A stretch of 64,000 bases of DNA from assembly GCF_003600835.1 (NCBI RefSeq), contig NZ_NQYC01000001.1, forward strand, positions 496,001 to 560,000, in the 5' to 3' direction. The notes beneath the pieces are model-generated. The model worked only from the letters and a program-made list of their open reading frames with translations. It was not told the DNA's origin and made no database searches. The position numbers were made by a program, and so were the translations under genes. Origin of the DNA: Bacillus sp. PK3_68. Its GTDB lineage: Bacteria > Bacillota > Bacilli > Bacillales > Domibacillaceae. This document shows positions 34,379 to 42,605 of the stretch, piece by piece (positions within the stretch are counted from its first letter, which is position 1; each line of letters opens with the position of its first letter).

Positions 34379-35269
34379 TTACAACCTGTTCTCAGCAAAA
34401 GCCGTTTTTAATGCAGTGACAAATTTCTTTGATTCTGGTGTTTCTATTTTAGTCACGATATAAGTGAAGGATGCAGGCGGTACAATTTTGTCCTGCTGCA
34501 CTTCAGTCACTCGTTTCGTTTCTAGTTCCTCTTTCACCATAGACAGCGGTAAATAAGAAATTCCTAACCCTTCCTCAATCAACCGCTTAGTCACTTCGAT
34601 TTGAGTGACAGGCATGATGCGAACTGTTGGGTAATGCTTTTTAATTACCGGTAAGAGATATTCCCAATAGGAAGGATGATTATTAGTTAAAAGCCGATAT
34701 GAATGGAGAAGATCCTCCTCGCTCCTATCGTCTCTGTCTTGACAAGCCTTTTTACCCGATGGTGCGACAAGAATCACCGGGTCTTGATGAACTGTTTCAT
34801 AACCTAACCCCATTCGATTTGACTTTAGTCTTGACAGTCCGACATCTGCCTGTCCACTGCTTACTTCTCTTTCTATATGAAAGGAGCTGACTACATTGAT
34901 AATCACTTCAATATCAGGATGCTCTTCTATGAAAAAACGCAAGAAAGAAGGAAATACGGAGGCAGCAATTTGCGGAGCAACAGCGATCGTCAGCTTTTGA
35001 TTATATCCTTGCTTCCATCCTTCAAATGACTCGATTTCCGCTTCATACTTCTCGACGATTTCTATAGCAGATGAGAGAAACTTATAACCAGCAGAAGTGA
35101 GAAAAATGCTTTTTCCTCTCCGTTCAAACAATGCCACATTTAAATAACTTTCCAGCCTTTTTATATGCTTTGTTACAGCTGGCTGTGTTAAAAAAAGTTC
35201 TTCTGAAGCTTTGCGGAAATTTTCATATTTTGCCGCTGCCACAAATGTTTTTAACCACTTTATATCCAT
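34379..35269 (-). CDS. LysR-type transcriptional regulator
   Basis: A 296-residue LysR regulator. The winged helix-turn-helix spans 1-60, with FRKASEELFLTQPAVTKHIKRLE and VALFERRGKSIFLTSAG. The effector domain covers about 90-290. VAPQIAASVFPSFLRFF starts the periplasmic-binding-protein-like fold. The gene is divergent from a methyltransferase gene at 35424, and two copies of a GTTATTGATAAC-type element lie between them. It probably controls itself and that neighbour. The ligand is unknown. Confidence 0.83.
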   Translation of the reverse strand: MDIKWLKTFVAAAKYENFRKASEELFLTQPAVTKHIKRLESYLNVALFERRGKSIFLTSAGYKFLSSAIEIVEKYEAEIESFEGWKQGYNQKLTIAVAPQIAASVFPSFLRFFIEEHPDIEVIINVVSSFHIEREVSSGQADVGLSRLKSNRMGLGYETVHQDPVILVAPSGKKACQDRDDRSEEDLLHSYRLLTNNHPSYWEYLLPVIKKHYPTVRIMPVTQIEVTKRLIEEGLGISYLPLSMVKEELETKRVTEVQQDKIVPPASFTYIVTKIETPESKKFVTALKTAFAENRL

Positions 35270-35285
35270 TTAATTTTCCAACCTT

Positions 35286-35314
35286 CTTATTGATAACTGT
35301 TGGTTATTGATAAC
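35286..35314. promoter_or_regulatory. Pair of near-palindromic LysR-type sites
   Basis: CTTATTGATAAC (35286-35297) and GTTATTGATAAC (35303-35314) are direct repeats with 17-base register. The second is a GTTAT-NN-ATAAC palindrome. They lie 17 bases from the LysR gene start, a typical autoregulatory position. Confidence 0.55.
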
Positions 35315-35423
35315 GAACTGTTTTGTTAATTTTCATTATACTCTAATTATTTTATAATTCATATCACACCAGTTATTTATACCGTTTGAGCTACTCTACT
35401 CAAAGGACGAGGAGGAACTGTAA

Positions 35424-36125
35424 ATGAATCAAACTAAAAAGCACTTACAAGAAAAATTTAATGAGAACGCTCCCCACTATGATGAGCAAAGAAAAAAATT
35501 AATCCCTTGTTTTGATGATTTTTATTCTATTCCTTTATCAATTATAGAAACAACCAAGGAAGCTCCCGCCGTGCTTGACATAGGAGCGGGCACAGGATTA
35601 TTCTCTTCCTTCGCAAAGGAAAGGTATCCTGACGCACAGATTACCCTTATCGACCTGTCTGAAAAAATGATGGACGTCGCTAAAGAACGATTTAGGAAGG
35701 ATAAAAAAATTGATTATATTATCGCTGATTATACAGAATATAAGTTTGATCAAAAATTTGATATCATTATCTCCTCTCTTTCCATTCACCATTTAAGAGA
35801 TGTTGAAAAGAAAAAATTGTATAAAAAGATTTTTACCTGGCTTCATGAAGATGGCATGTTCCTCAATGCAGATCAAGTTCTTGGGCATACACCTTTTATT
35901 GAATCACTCTATCAAAATGACTGGAAACATAAAATTGAAGCAAGCGGTTTAACGAAAGCAGAAATTCAAGCAGCTTATGAGCGTACAAAGCTCGATAACA
36001 TGGCGACATTAGAAGATCAAATAAGCTGGTTACAAGAAAGCGGCTTTACGGATGTAGACTGCCTATATAAATATTTTAATTTTGTCGTATTGTATGGCAG
36101 AAAAGCCCTCTCTCAAGAGCCGTGA
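35424..36125 (+). CDS. SAM-dependent class I methyltransferase
   Basis: A 233-residue methyltransferase. VLDIGAGTGLFSSFAKERYPDAQITLIDLSEKMMDVAKERF holds the SAM loop and the acidic residue after strand 2. IIISSLSIHHLRDVEKKKLYKKIFTWLHEDGMFLNAD forms the later motifs. The N-terminus KFNENAPHYDEQRKKLIPCFDDFY resembles small-molecule methyltransferases. GGACGAGGAGG precedes the ATG. It is divergent from a LysR regulator and may be its target. The substrate is unknown. Confidence 0.8.
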   Translation: MNQTKKHLQEKFNENAPHYDEQRKKLIPCFDDFYSIPLSIIETTKEAPAVLDIGAGTGLFSSFAKERYPDAQITLIDLSEKMMDVAKERFRKDKKIDYIIADYTEYKFDQKFDIIISSLSIHHLRDVEKKKLYKKIFTWLHEDGMFLNADQVLGHTPFIESLYQNDWKHKIEASGLTKAEIQAAYERTKLDNMATLEDQISWLQESGFTDVDCLYKYFNFVVLYGRKALSQEP

Positions 36126-36174
36126 CAAGTATTTCTACGCTGGTTTGTATTTCTTCTCAACGAACCATACATTA

Positions 36175-36224
36175 AAAGGCTTGGAAAAAGGTTGGGCATT
36201 TCTCCCTCCTTTTTCCAAGCCTTT
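36175..36224 (+). terminator. Terminator of the methyltransferase gene
   Basis: AAAGGCTTGGAAAAAGG (36175-36191) pairs with CCTTTTTCCAAGCCTTT (36208-36224) and is followed by GATTTTTT. Confidence 0.87.
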
Positions 36225-36259
36225 GATTTTTTATTCAGCCAATGTGAGGTCTCTTTCCC

Positions 36260-36688
36260 TTACTCTACTTCGACGATAAAACTTGCATATGGTTCTTTAT
36301 CGACCGCTACACTTATGTCCCACAAACCTGGTTGATCAAATGCCAATTTCGCTCCGCTTTGCTCATTTTCAATCATGGCTTTATAAAGTTGAATCTTTTT
36401 TCCTGTCTCTTCATGAGTAGCTGTCATGCTATATCCCTCTCCGTTTATTCCCGTGGAGTCATCAAGAAAATAAAGCTGATAATGCCCGCCTTTTTCTACA
36501 GTAAATTCCGGCTCCCCGCTTTCTCCATTTAATTTAACCATCCCAAACTTCCCCTTTTCCCCGTAGAAAAGCTTGCCCTTAGCCTCAAATGTCGGGCTTG
36601 GCTCGGCTGTATTCTCCGCGCACCCTGTAAGTAACAGCACAAAAGCAAACAACAGCACACCGATGAGCTTTATTTTTACATTGTTCAT
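36260..36688 (-). CDS. Lipoprotein of unknown function
   Basis: A 142-residue lipoprotein. The signal sequence KIKLIGVLLFAFVLLLTGC ends in an LTGC lipobox, with Cys near residue 23. The mature part is a small beta-rich domain (KFGMVKLNGESGEPEFTVEKGGHYQLYFLDD, then FDQPGLWDISVAVDKEPYASFIVEV). The pattern is reminiscent of FixH/YtkA-like immunoglobulin-type folds, but I cannot name the family. GGGAGAGA precedes the ATG. It is a single gene. Confidence 0.65.
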   Translation of the reverse strand: MNNVKIKLIGVLLFAFVLLLTGCAENTAEPSPTFEAKGKLFYGEKGKFGMVKLNGESGEPEFTVEKGGHYQLYFLDDSTGINGEGYSMTATHEETGKKIQLYKAMIENEQSGAKLAFDQPGLWDISVAVDKEPYASFIVEVE

Positions 36689-36955
36689 TTCTCTCTCCCA
36701 TTATTTTATTTTCAACCTCTCAAGTCCCCTTTTATCCGAGCGTCGAATGAATAAAAACCTCTATCGCATCATTTATATTAAATGCCAGCATTCAAGTGTT
36801 TATTTCGTTTGACCTTTTAAGACGTTCGAGAAAGACACAAATTTATCCTTTCTGCCGTTCGCGAAAAAAGAAATCTGCTTCTCATACGAATATTAAAGCA
36901 GTCATTCACATAAGAATGAGCAAAACTTCATGTTGGACAAGAAAGGAAGAATTCC

Positions 36956-37297
36956 ATGAATAACAAGTTTAAGTTTATTCTATTGCCCATTCTTTTAATT
37001 CTCCTTATAGCGGCTTCAAGCTTTGATTTTTCTTCCCAAAAGCTTTTGGAGGAAAAAACTTCTTTAACCGCCGTGGAACCAGGAAGCACACCGGTAATAG
37101 CTGAGTCAAAAGAACAAAAAGAGCAGTTCCAGCCTAGGAATTTCAAACTGGAAGAGAAGTTAGTCAATCGCGAGGAGATAGATGATTATGTGGTTGAAAC
37201 ATATCGCGAATACGAAGTTTATACAGACAGCCAAGGAAACGTAACAGAAAGCATTCCTACTTCAAACTATAATTATATTCGCTATTATAAAGATTAA
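36956..37297 (+). CDS. Small exported or membrane-anchored protein of unknown function
   Basis: A 113-residue protein. The N-terminal hydrophobic segment KFILLPILLILLIAASSF works as a signal peptide or anchor. The rest is acidic and ends in a Tyr-rich stretch (REYEVYTDSQGN, then SNYNYIRYYKD). I do not recognise the family. GAAAGGAAG is positioned before the ATG. It is a single gene with a terminator at 37366. Confidence 0.6.
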   Translation: MNNKFKFILLPILLILLIAASSFDFSSQKLLEEKTSLTAVEPGSTPVIAESKEQKEQFQPRNFKLEEKLVNREEIDDYVVETYREYEVYTDSQGNVTESIPTSNYNYIRYYKD

Positions 37298-37365
37298 AGA
37301 AATACCTCCATTTGACGATCCTGTTGTTTAAGCACGCTCCTAGAAAATCCTTTATCTATAGTCTA

Positions 37366-37390
37366 GAGCGTTTCTTTTGCAGAAACGCTC
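37366..37390 (+). terminator. Terminator between 36956 gene and MOSC gene
   Basis: GAGCGTTTCT (37366-37375) pairs with AGAAACGCTC (37381-37390), followed by TTTATG. It can serve both convergent genes. Confidence 0.7.
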
Positions 37391-37403
37391 TTTATGTTAG
37401 CCT

Positions 37404-38131
37404 CTAGTCAATCAAAAACACGTCATCTCCGACTTGAATGTCGCCTGTCTTCACAACAGAAGCATATACTCCGAAAAAGTTACTTCTTTCTTTTACGATA
37501 GTTTTAAGCAAGGAAGCATTTCTCTCAGCACTATCAGGGTCAACGGTAATAATCATACATCTCTCGCAATGCCTGTTTAATTGAATCTCCACTTCCTGCC
37601 CAATCTTGAGTCGTTTGCCAAACCAGTTTTCTTCAGCAAAAGGAATTTTATCTTTTAATGATAAAAGTAAATTAGGACGAAAACGCCTGTAATCAATCTC
37701 TTCTTCCCCCCACATGTCCATCAATTGATTCAAAGAAGCATCTGTCACCAATTGAATATGTTCCTCTTCAATGGCTCCTAAAGGGACGTGAGTGGGAGAA
37801 TACACTACAGTAGAAATTTCCTTTTTTGCTCGTCCTTCGAGCTCTTTCAATAACTCTTCTTCCCCCAGTTCATAACCTTCCCCTCTGGCGTTGTTACCTG
37901 AACCTCAGGATATTCATCGTTTAGCTCTTCCCCCATAAACTTTGCTTGATAGCGAACCATTTCCGGAAATTGAGTAATCGTCAGGAATTTTCCTGCCCTG
38001 CTTTTATCTAAAAGTGCATGACTGCGGTCGCCATATAAGCCGTAGCCCATTATCTTGGTTTTCTGCACGCTCTCTCCGCGAAAGGACTTTACGGGATGCC
38101 GAACGATTTCCTTGATGGTACCGATTAACAT
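37404..38131 (-). CDS. MOSC-domain protein (one frame break)
   Basis: About 242 residues when repaired. The N-terminal part is a MOSC_N-like barrel (MLIGTIKEIVRHPVKSFRGESV, GLYGDRSHALLD, FLTITQFPEMVRYQA). After a break at the C5 run 37862-37866 the next frame gives LLKELEGRAKKEISTVVYSP and the MOSC core. RFRPNLLL, ENWFGKRLKIGQ and the HCERCMIITVDPDS motif with the conserved Cys are all there. One added base joins them as NWGEEELLKELEG. MOSC proteins handle molybdenum-cofactor-bound sulfur and reduce N-hydroxylated compounds in mARC-type members. The span is 3n-1. Confidence 0.75.
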
Positions 38132-38167
38132 ATTAGTTCTCCTCTTCCTCTATTAATAGTTATGTTT

Positions 38168-39229
38168 TTATTTGTTAATAGTTATAGAAGCCGCTGTTTT
38201 ATTCGAGACGTTTGCTTTGGCAAACGTGGCCATCTCTGCTGTCATGTTCACAGCCGCTTCTAATATTGGAAAAGCAACCGCAGCCCCGCTGCCTTCTCCA
38301 AGCCGCATACCTAATTGCAAAATAGGCCGTTTCTTTAAATACTGAACAGCCACTGAATGCCCTGGTTCAGCAGACTGATGAGAGACAATCATGTAATCTG
38401 ACGAGACAGGAGCAAGCAAATGAGCAATACAAGCGGATACCGTGCAAATAAATCCATCGAGAAGGATAGGAATCCTCCGTTCTGCGGCTGCCAGCATCGC
38501 TCCAGCCATTGCTGCCATTTCCAATCCTCCTATATTTGCTACAAGGTCAATCGCATCTTGCGGATCAGGTTGTCTTCTATCTATTGCTTGCTTCACTACT
38601 TTTATTTTTCTTTCAAGCTGCTCCTTAGAAATACCCGTGCCCTGACCAACAATTTCTTCTGGTTTTATGCCGGTCAAACAAGCCAAAACTGCGCTGCTCG
38701 CTGTTGTGTTGCCAATGCCTACTTCTCCGACAATTAAACATTTCATGCCGGTCTCTATAAAACCTTTTGCTTCTTCATAGCCAACTGAAAGAGCTTGAAT
38801 GGCTTCTTCTCTTGTCATAGCCGCTTCGTTTAAAAAGCTTGCCGTACCCCGCCTCACTTTTTTGTGAATGACCCCTTCATCCACTACATCAGCAGCCACT
38901 CCTACATCCACGACTTTAAACTGTGCGCCAATTTGGCGACTGAAGACATTAATTGCTGCTCCGCCGTTCACCATGTTTTCTACCATTTGAGCAGTGACCT
39001 CTTGCGGAAAAGCAGATACCCCTTCTTGCACTATTCCATGATCGGCTGCAAATACAATCACGCCGGGCGGCAACACTTCTGGAAACGGCTTGCCTGTTAT
39101 TTTTGCCAGTTCAATCGCCAGATCCTCTAGCCTTCCAAGACTGCCAATAGGCTTCGTTAACGTGTTAATATAGTCAGATACTTGCCGGCCCATCTCTTCA
39201 TTTAATGAGGGGATTTCAAATTTCTTCAT
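38168..39229 (-). CDS. cobT: Nicotinate-nucleotide:DMB phosphoribosyltransferase CobT
   Basis: About 353 residues. CobT makes alpha-ribazole phosphate from nicotinate mononucleotide and a lower-ligand base. Motifs are LTKPIGSLGRLEDLAIELA, VIVFAADHGIVQEGVSAFPQEVT, MVNGGAAINVFSRQ, EVGIGNTTASSAV, the SHQSAEPGH segment, and GMRLGEGSGAAVAFPILEAA with the catalytic Glu. The ATG at 39229 is preferred over a GTG one codon upstream, because AGAGG is then well spaced. It lies 2.5 kb from the end of the cob operon, outside the B12 riboswitch, next to a histidine phosphatase that could act on its product. Confidence 0.92.
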   Translation of the reverse strand: MKKFEIPSLNEEMGRQVSDYINTLTKPIGSLGRLEDLAIELAKITGKPFPEVLPPGVIVFAADHGIVQEGVSAFPQEVTAQMVENMVNGGAAINVFSRQIGAQFKVVDVGVAADVVDEGVIHKKVRRGTASFLNEAAMTREEAIQALSVGYEEAKGFIETGMKCLIVGEVGIGNTTASSAVLACLTGIKPEEIVGQGTGISKEQLERKIKVVKQAIDRRQPDPQDAIDLVANIGGLEMAAMAGAMLAAAERRIPILLDGFICTVSACIAHLLAPVSSDYMIVSHQSAEPGHSVAVQYLKKRPILQLGMRLGEGSGAAVAFPILEAAVNMTAEMATFAKANVSNKTAASITINK

Positions 39230-39310
39230 CACATTTTCCTCTTTTCTTAATACTTATCTTGTCTATTGTCCACCGGGAAACTCTTTCACTTTTTGGCAAA
39301 ATTCTATCTT

Positions 39311-39916
39311 TTATGACAATCGAGACAAGCGGCCTTGTCGATTTTCCGGTTCCTTATATGTATAGCTTGTACAGCTCCAATGATGCCGCCCAGTTTTACG
39401 CTCTCCCCTCCATCCTGCTCTTAATAGTTCCCGGGCAATAAACTGGTTAAAAACCCCGTGTCCTGCTAAGAGCACACGCTCGTGCTCTGCGGCTAACTGA
39501 ATTAAGCGATTGCTTGCTTGGGCTGCCCTCTCTCTCGCCTCCTGTATTGATTCCCTCTTTCCTTTATATCCCGCCAGCCATCCGCATCTGTGGCAGATCG
39601 CCCAAAAGGACGGCGGCAACTTTATATCAAAAAAAGAAAAAGAAGTAACCGGCATTTCTGCTTCCCGAAAGAGCATATCCGATAAGATAGGAGCCTTTCC
39701 TTCTAACCTCTTTGCCGATTGGATCGAACGGCAGAGAGTACTAGTAACGATTAGATTCGCTTCTTGTGCTTGTAATTTCGTTGATTCCGGAACGGCGGTT
39801 TCTTGAATAATTCCAGCTTTATCATAATCATCCACCCATTTGGCAAAATCGGTGCAAGAAATGGGGAACCGATCAGCGTGCTCAGACTTTCCATGCCTCA
39901 TCAGTATGATTTTCAT
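39311..39916 (-). CDS. Histidine phosphatase family protein (possible CobC-type alpha-ribazole phosphatase)
   Basis: About 201 residues from the ATG at 39916. MKIILMRHGKSEHAD carries the catalytic RHG motif, and VLLAGHGVFNQFIARELL carries the second His. A longer frame to 40057 has no ribosome binding site and lacks conserved sequence. The neighbour cobT produces alpha-ribazole phosphate, so an alpha-ribazole phosphatase role is plausible. The sequence is quite diverged from CobC and broad-specificity phosphoglycerate-mutase-like enzymes are an alternative. It lies 81 bases upstream of cobT on the same strand. Confidence 0.7.
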   Translation of the reverse strand: MKIILMRHGKSEHADRFPISCTDFAKWVDDYDKAGIIQETAVPESTKLQAQEANLIVTSTLCRSIQSAKRLEGKAPILSDMLFREAEMPVTSFSFFDIKLPPSFWAICHRCGWLAGYKGKRESIQEARERAAQASNRLIQLAAEHERVLLAGHGVFNQFIARELLRAGWRGERKTGRHHWSCTSYTYKEPENRQGRLSRLS

Positions 39917-40103
39917 CTCCTCACTTCCTTCTGCCCTTTGCTTAATGAACATTTCCCAGAAAATATTGTTTGAAAATTCTTTCAAATCTATTGATTGACG
40001 CTCTTTTGCAAAAACATTTTCTGTATTTATTTTCCTATACTGGATAGTTTTTTTCAAGGAGATCTATTTCAAATGTATTTTTTTACATTTCTTTTTTCAG
40101 TAT

Positions 40104-40128
40104 GTTTGATCTATCTAATAGAGGGAAT
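40104..40128 (+). promoter_or_regulatory. Sigma-B-type promoter of csbD-like gene
   Basis: GTTTGA, a 13-base spacer, then GGGAAT. Each box has five of six consensus bases. It lies 53 bases before a CsbD-family gene, which is sigma-B-controlled in B. subtilis. Confidence 0.65.
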
Positions 40129-40180
40129 AAAGTAACTATTCTTCAATTTAAATTAATGATACTAGAATGGAGGTTTTATA

Positions 40181-40363
40181 ATGAGAGACAATGGAATGGA
40201 AGACAAGCTAAAAGGCATGGGAAACAAAATGAAAGGTGAAGCCAAAGAAGCGTGGGGAAATATGACTGGTGATGAGCGAACAAGATCAGAGGGGAAAGTG
40301 GATCAGCTCAAAGGCAAATTCCAAGACACGGTCGGTAAAGCTAAAAATAAGCTCAATGGCTGA
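40181..40363 (+). CDS. csbD: CsbD-family stress protein
   Basis: A 60-residue, highly charged, hydrophilic protein of the CsbD family. The features are MEDKLKGMGNKMKGEAKEAWG, then DQLKGKFQDTVGKAKNKL. The family is induced by general stress; its molecular role is unknown. TGGAGG is correctly spaced before the ATG, and a sigma-B-like promoter lies upstream. It is a single gene with a strong terminator. Confidence 0.87.
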   Translation: MRDNGMEDKLKGMGNKMKGEAKEAWGNMTGDERTRSEGKVDQLKGKFQDTVGKAKNKLNG

Positions 40364-40389
40364 TGCTTAAGAAAAATAAATACTTTTGT

Positions 40390-40432
40390 AAAAAAGCTGC
40401 TCTAAAATATGGAATATAGGAGCAGCTTTTTT
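40390..40432 (+). terminator. Terminator of csbD-like gene
   Basis: AAAAAAGCTGCTC pairs with GAGCAGCTTTTTT across a 17-base loop. Confidence 0.85.
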
Positions 40433-40510
40433 GTGTGGGCAGTTCTTGAAACGGGCTTTTTTTGTTTTTTGTTTTATAATAAAAGAGAAAATGTAAATGG
40501 AGGAATGTTT

Positions 40511-40966
40511 ATGGCTATTTGGGAACGCGTAAATTTTACACGCACAGCAACAGTAAACACATTAGAGAAAATTGATGAAGGTAAATGGGACCAGCAGCCT
40601 GAAGGCTTTCCCAATACGATCAGATGGAATGCTGGACACATTTATCTTGTCATGGAGGCCTTAATGACGAAAGCTGCTCCTGACTTAGAAACAAACATAC
40701 AGAAATATGCTCCATTTTTCAGCCCGGGCACGAAGCCCTCGGACTGGCCGGATACTGTCCCATCGAAAGAAGACATTATCCACCTGCTTGTTGATCAGCA
40801 AAAACGGATGCAGCAACATTTAGACAGTCGCCTGTCGGATCAGCCAGCGAATGAGATTATGATCGGTCCGCTTAAACTCGAATCCATTGACGACTTATTG
40901 AACTTCCTTTTATTCCATGAAGGAATGCATTTAGGAGTCATTCAATCGCAAATGAAGCTCGTTTAA
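40511..40966 (+). CDS. DinB-family protein
   Basis: A 151-residue four-helix DinB/YfiT-type protein: MAIWERVNFTRTATVNTLEKI, WNAGHIYLVMEAL with the first metal His, and LLFHEGMHLGVIQSQM with the paired His. Members bind a divalent metal and many act as thiol-dependent S-transferases; the substrate here is unknown. The ATG at 40511 is chosen because GGAGGA is at optimal distance. The frame from 40409 is not supported. The gene is flanked by terminators on both sides, so it is monocistronic. Confidence 0.82.
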   Translation: MAIWERVNFTRTATVNTLEKIDEGKWDQQPEGFPNTIRWNAGHIYLVMEALMTKAAPDLETNIQKYAPFFSPGTKPSDWPDTVPSKEDIIHLLVDQQKRMQQHLDSRLSDQPANEIMIGPLKLESIDDLLNFLLFHEGMHLGVIQSQMKLV

Positions 40967-40971
40967 CATGT

Positions 40972-41008
40972 AGAGGCTTGCCTGGAATCCACCTTTCCAG
41001 GCAAGCCT
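40972..41008. terminator. Terminator after the DinB gene
   Basis: GAGGCTTGCCTGGA (40972-40985) pairs with TCCAGGCAAGCCTC (40995-41008), followed by TTATTT. It lies between convergent genes. Confidence 0.85.
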
Positions 41009-41020
41009 CTTATTTACGTT

Positions 41021-41164
41021 TTATCCCTTTATTCCTTGAAGCCATTCAGAGTAGCAATACTCACACATCATTTCTTCACGTTCTTTATTTTCATGAAAAA
41101 ATGAGATGTAATGAACACGCTGCTGCTCCAAGTCGTCGTCACAATAAAAGCATGTTTGATTCAT
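41021..41164 (-). CDS. Short zinc-ribbon-like protein
   Basis: About 47 residues from the ATG at 41164: MNQTCFYCDDDLEQQRVHYI, then a spacer, MMCEYCYSEWLQGIKG. The CxxC and CxxC pairs 30 residues apart suggest a single zinc site. The start has AAGGGATGG upstream. Longer frames extend upstream to 41257 but lose the usual N-terminus of this type. I do not recognise the family beyond small Bacillus zinc-finger proteins. The role is unknown. Confidence 0.55.
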   Translation of the reverse strand: MNQTCFYCDDDLEQQRVHYISFFHENKEREEMMCEYCYSEWLQGIKG

Positions 41165-41290
41165 TCTGCTACCATCCCTTTTATACAAAATCTCTTCGTA
41201 AGACATCTTTATTTTTTCCGTTGCACTGCGAAAAATGACAGAAAAAAGATTCCACAAAGAGCGGATGGAAGCAAATTTGTTATGTTGTGG

Positions 41291-41566
41291 TTAGTCTACC
41301 TTTTTAGATATCGATGATATCCCTTGCTGCCTTTCTCTTTCTTGTTCAGCGATAATTTCATTATCTTCTGCGTTGTCTCGTGTTACTTTTTGCGTTAAAA
41401 TCGCCCCAACTGCCACCAAAATCATCACAGCAATATAATATCCTTTTTCATTAAGCTGCATATCAGCATTATAAAGGCCGACGCTAAATAAGAAAACTCC
41501 CGCAAAAAACGTAAAATAAGACAGTACTGTAAAGGCCGTGGTATTTCTCCTTCTGTACTTTTGCAT
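41291..41566 (-). CDS. YiaA/YiaB-type two-helix membrane protein
   Basis: A 91-residue protein with two membrane helices (TVLSYFTFFAGVFLFSVGLYNA and YYIAVMILVAVGAILTQKVTRD) and the conserved MQLNEKGYY between them. This is the YiaAB two-helix domain. The N-terminus is basic and the C-terminal tail charged. Its function is unknown. GAGGTCATCC lies before the ATG. It is a single gene. Confidence 0.78.
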   Translation of the reverse strand: MQKYRRRNTTAFTVLSYFTFFAGVFLFSVGLYNADMQLNEKGYYIAVMILVAVGAILTQKVTRDNAEDNEIIAEQERERQQGISSISKKVD

Positions 41567-41704
41567 GCGGATGACCTCCTCAAAAATAATCCAATAGTCT
41601 TCCCTATTTACTTTTTCAAAAGAAAGACACTTTTCTTTATCATATCAATTCGAAGTCAAGATGGGTACCTTTTTATGGATGAACAGTTATTTTCTCCTAT
41701 AAAA

Positions 41705-41736
41705 AGCGCATAACTTCTATTTAAGAAGCATGCGCT
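41705..41736 (-). terminator. Terminator of the cobalamin operon
   Basis: AGCGCAT pairs with ATGCGCT, with an inner stem around CTTC/GAAG, followed on the minus strand by TTTTTATAGG. The hairpin overlaps the cbiO stop codon. Confidence 0.8.
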
Positions 41737-42582
41737 CTGTGAAAATATCTCTATCCTTCTTTTTTTCTTGTTTGATCCAGTCAAGCAGTTCTCTTTTGGA
41801 TTTAGGGGCTGTTTCTGCTGCACTTTTCTCCTTCTCTTGCAGGGCGGTAAACACGCCGATAACCCAAGGCTGTTCCAAATAACACTCTTCCAGCAATTCT
41901 TTCTTCTTAAATATGTGGCCTGCCTCTCCGAATGCCCGAATGCCCCCTTGCTGCATAATCAATACCTCATCCGCCCACTCATAGGCAAAATCCACATCGT
42001 GTGTAGAAAGCATGACAGTCGTTTCCTCATTATGTAATTGGCTTAGCAGTTGCATAATTTTTTTAGCGTAATAAGGATCCAGTCCAGCTGTTGGTTCATC
42101 AAGGATAAGCAATCTTGGTTCCATAGCAACAACACTTGCAATGGCAGCTCTCTTTTTTTGTCCAAGACTTAAAAATGCGGTGGCTTATGCTGGAATTCAA
42201 TCACGCCGGTTTTTTCCATTGCTTGCCTTGCCATCTGCTCTACTCGCTCATGATCCCATCCCAAGTTTCGTGGCCCATATAGGATATCTTCTCGAACCGT
42301 TGGAGAAAACAACTGGGTATCGGGATTTTGAAAGACTACGCCCACTTGTCTGCGCAACTCCTGCAGCTGTTTTCGCTTATAAATAAGCGGTTTCCCATTA
42401 AATAAAATTTCTCCTTCTGCCGGTCGAAGCAATCCATTCATATGAAGAAAAAGTGTGGACTTTCCTGCTCCGTTATTACCGAGTACCGCAATCTTTCGTC
42501 CAGGAGTGATTGCCAGCGAAACAGAGCTGAGTGCTTTTGTGCCATCTGTATAATTGTAGCTAACATTTTTTAATTCGATCAT
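41717..42582 (-). CDS. cbiO: CbiO, ATPase of the cobalt ECF transporter (one frame break)
   Basis: About 288 residues when repaired. The first part has Walker A GNNGAGKST and the Q-loop VVFQNPDTQLFSPTV. The frame breaks at the A5 run 42171-42175. With one more base, HFLSLGQKKRAAIASVVAMEP follows, which carries the ABC signature (LSLGQKKR), then LLILDEPTAGLDP (Walker B) and the STHD switch His. The ATG at 42582 follows AAAGGATG. CbiO drives cobalt uptake with CbiM, CbiN and CbiQ. It is the last gene of the riboswitch-controlled operon. The span is 3n-1. Confidence 0.87.
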
Positions 42583-42605
42583 TTTAAGACATCCTTTGCC
42601 CGTTG

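Noticed and set aside
40074-40136. Mini-frame MYFFTFLFSVCLIYLIEGIK before csbD
   Set aside because: It has 20 codons, no ribosome binding site, and overlaps the sigma-B promoter. Hydrophobic content is expected by chance in A/T-rich DNA.
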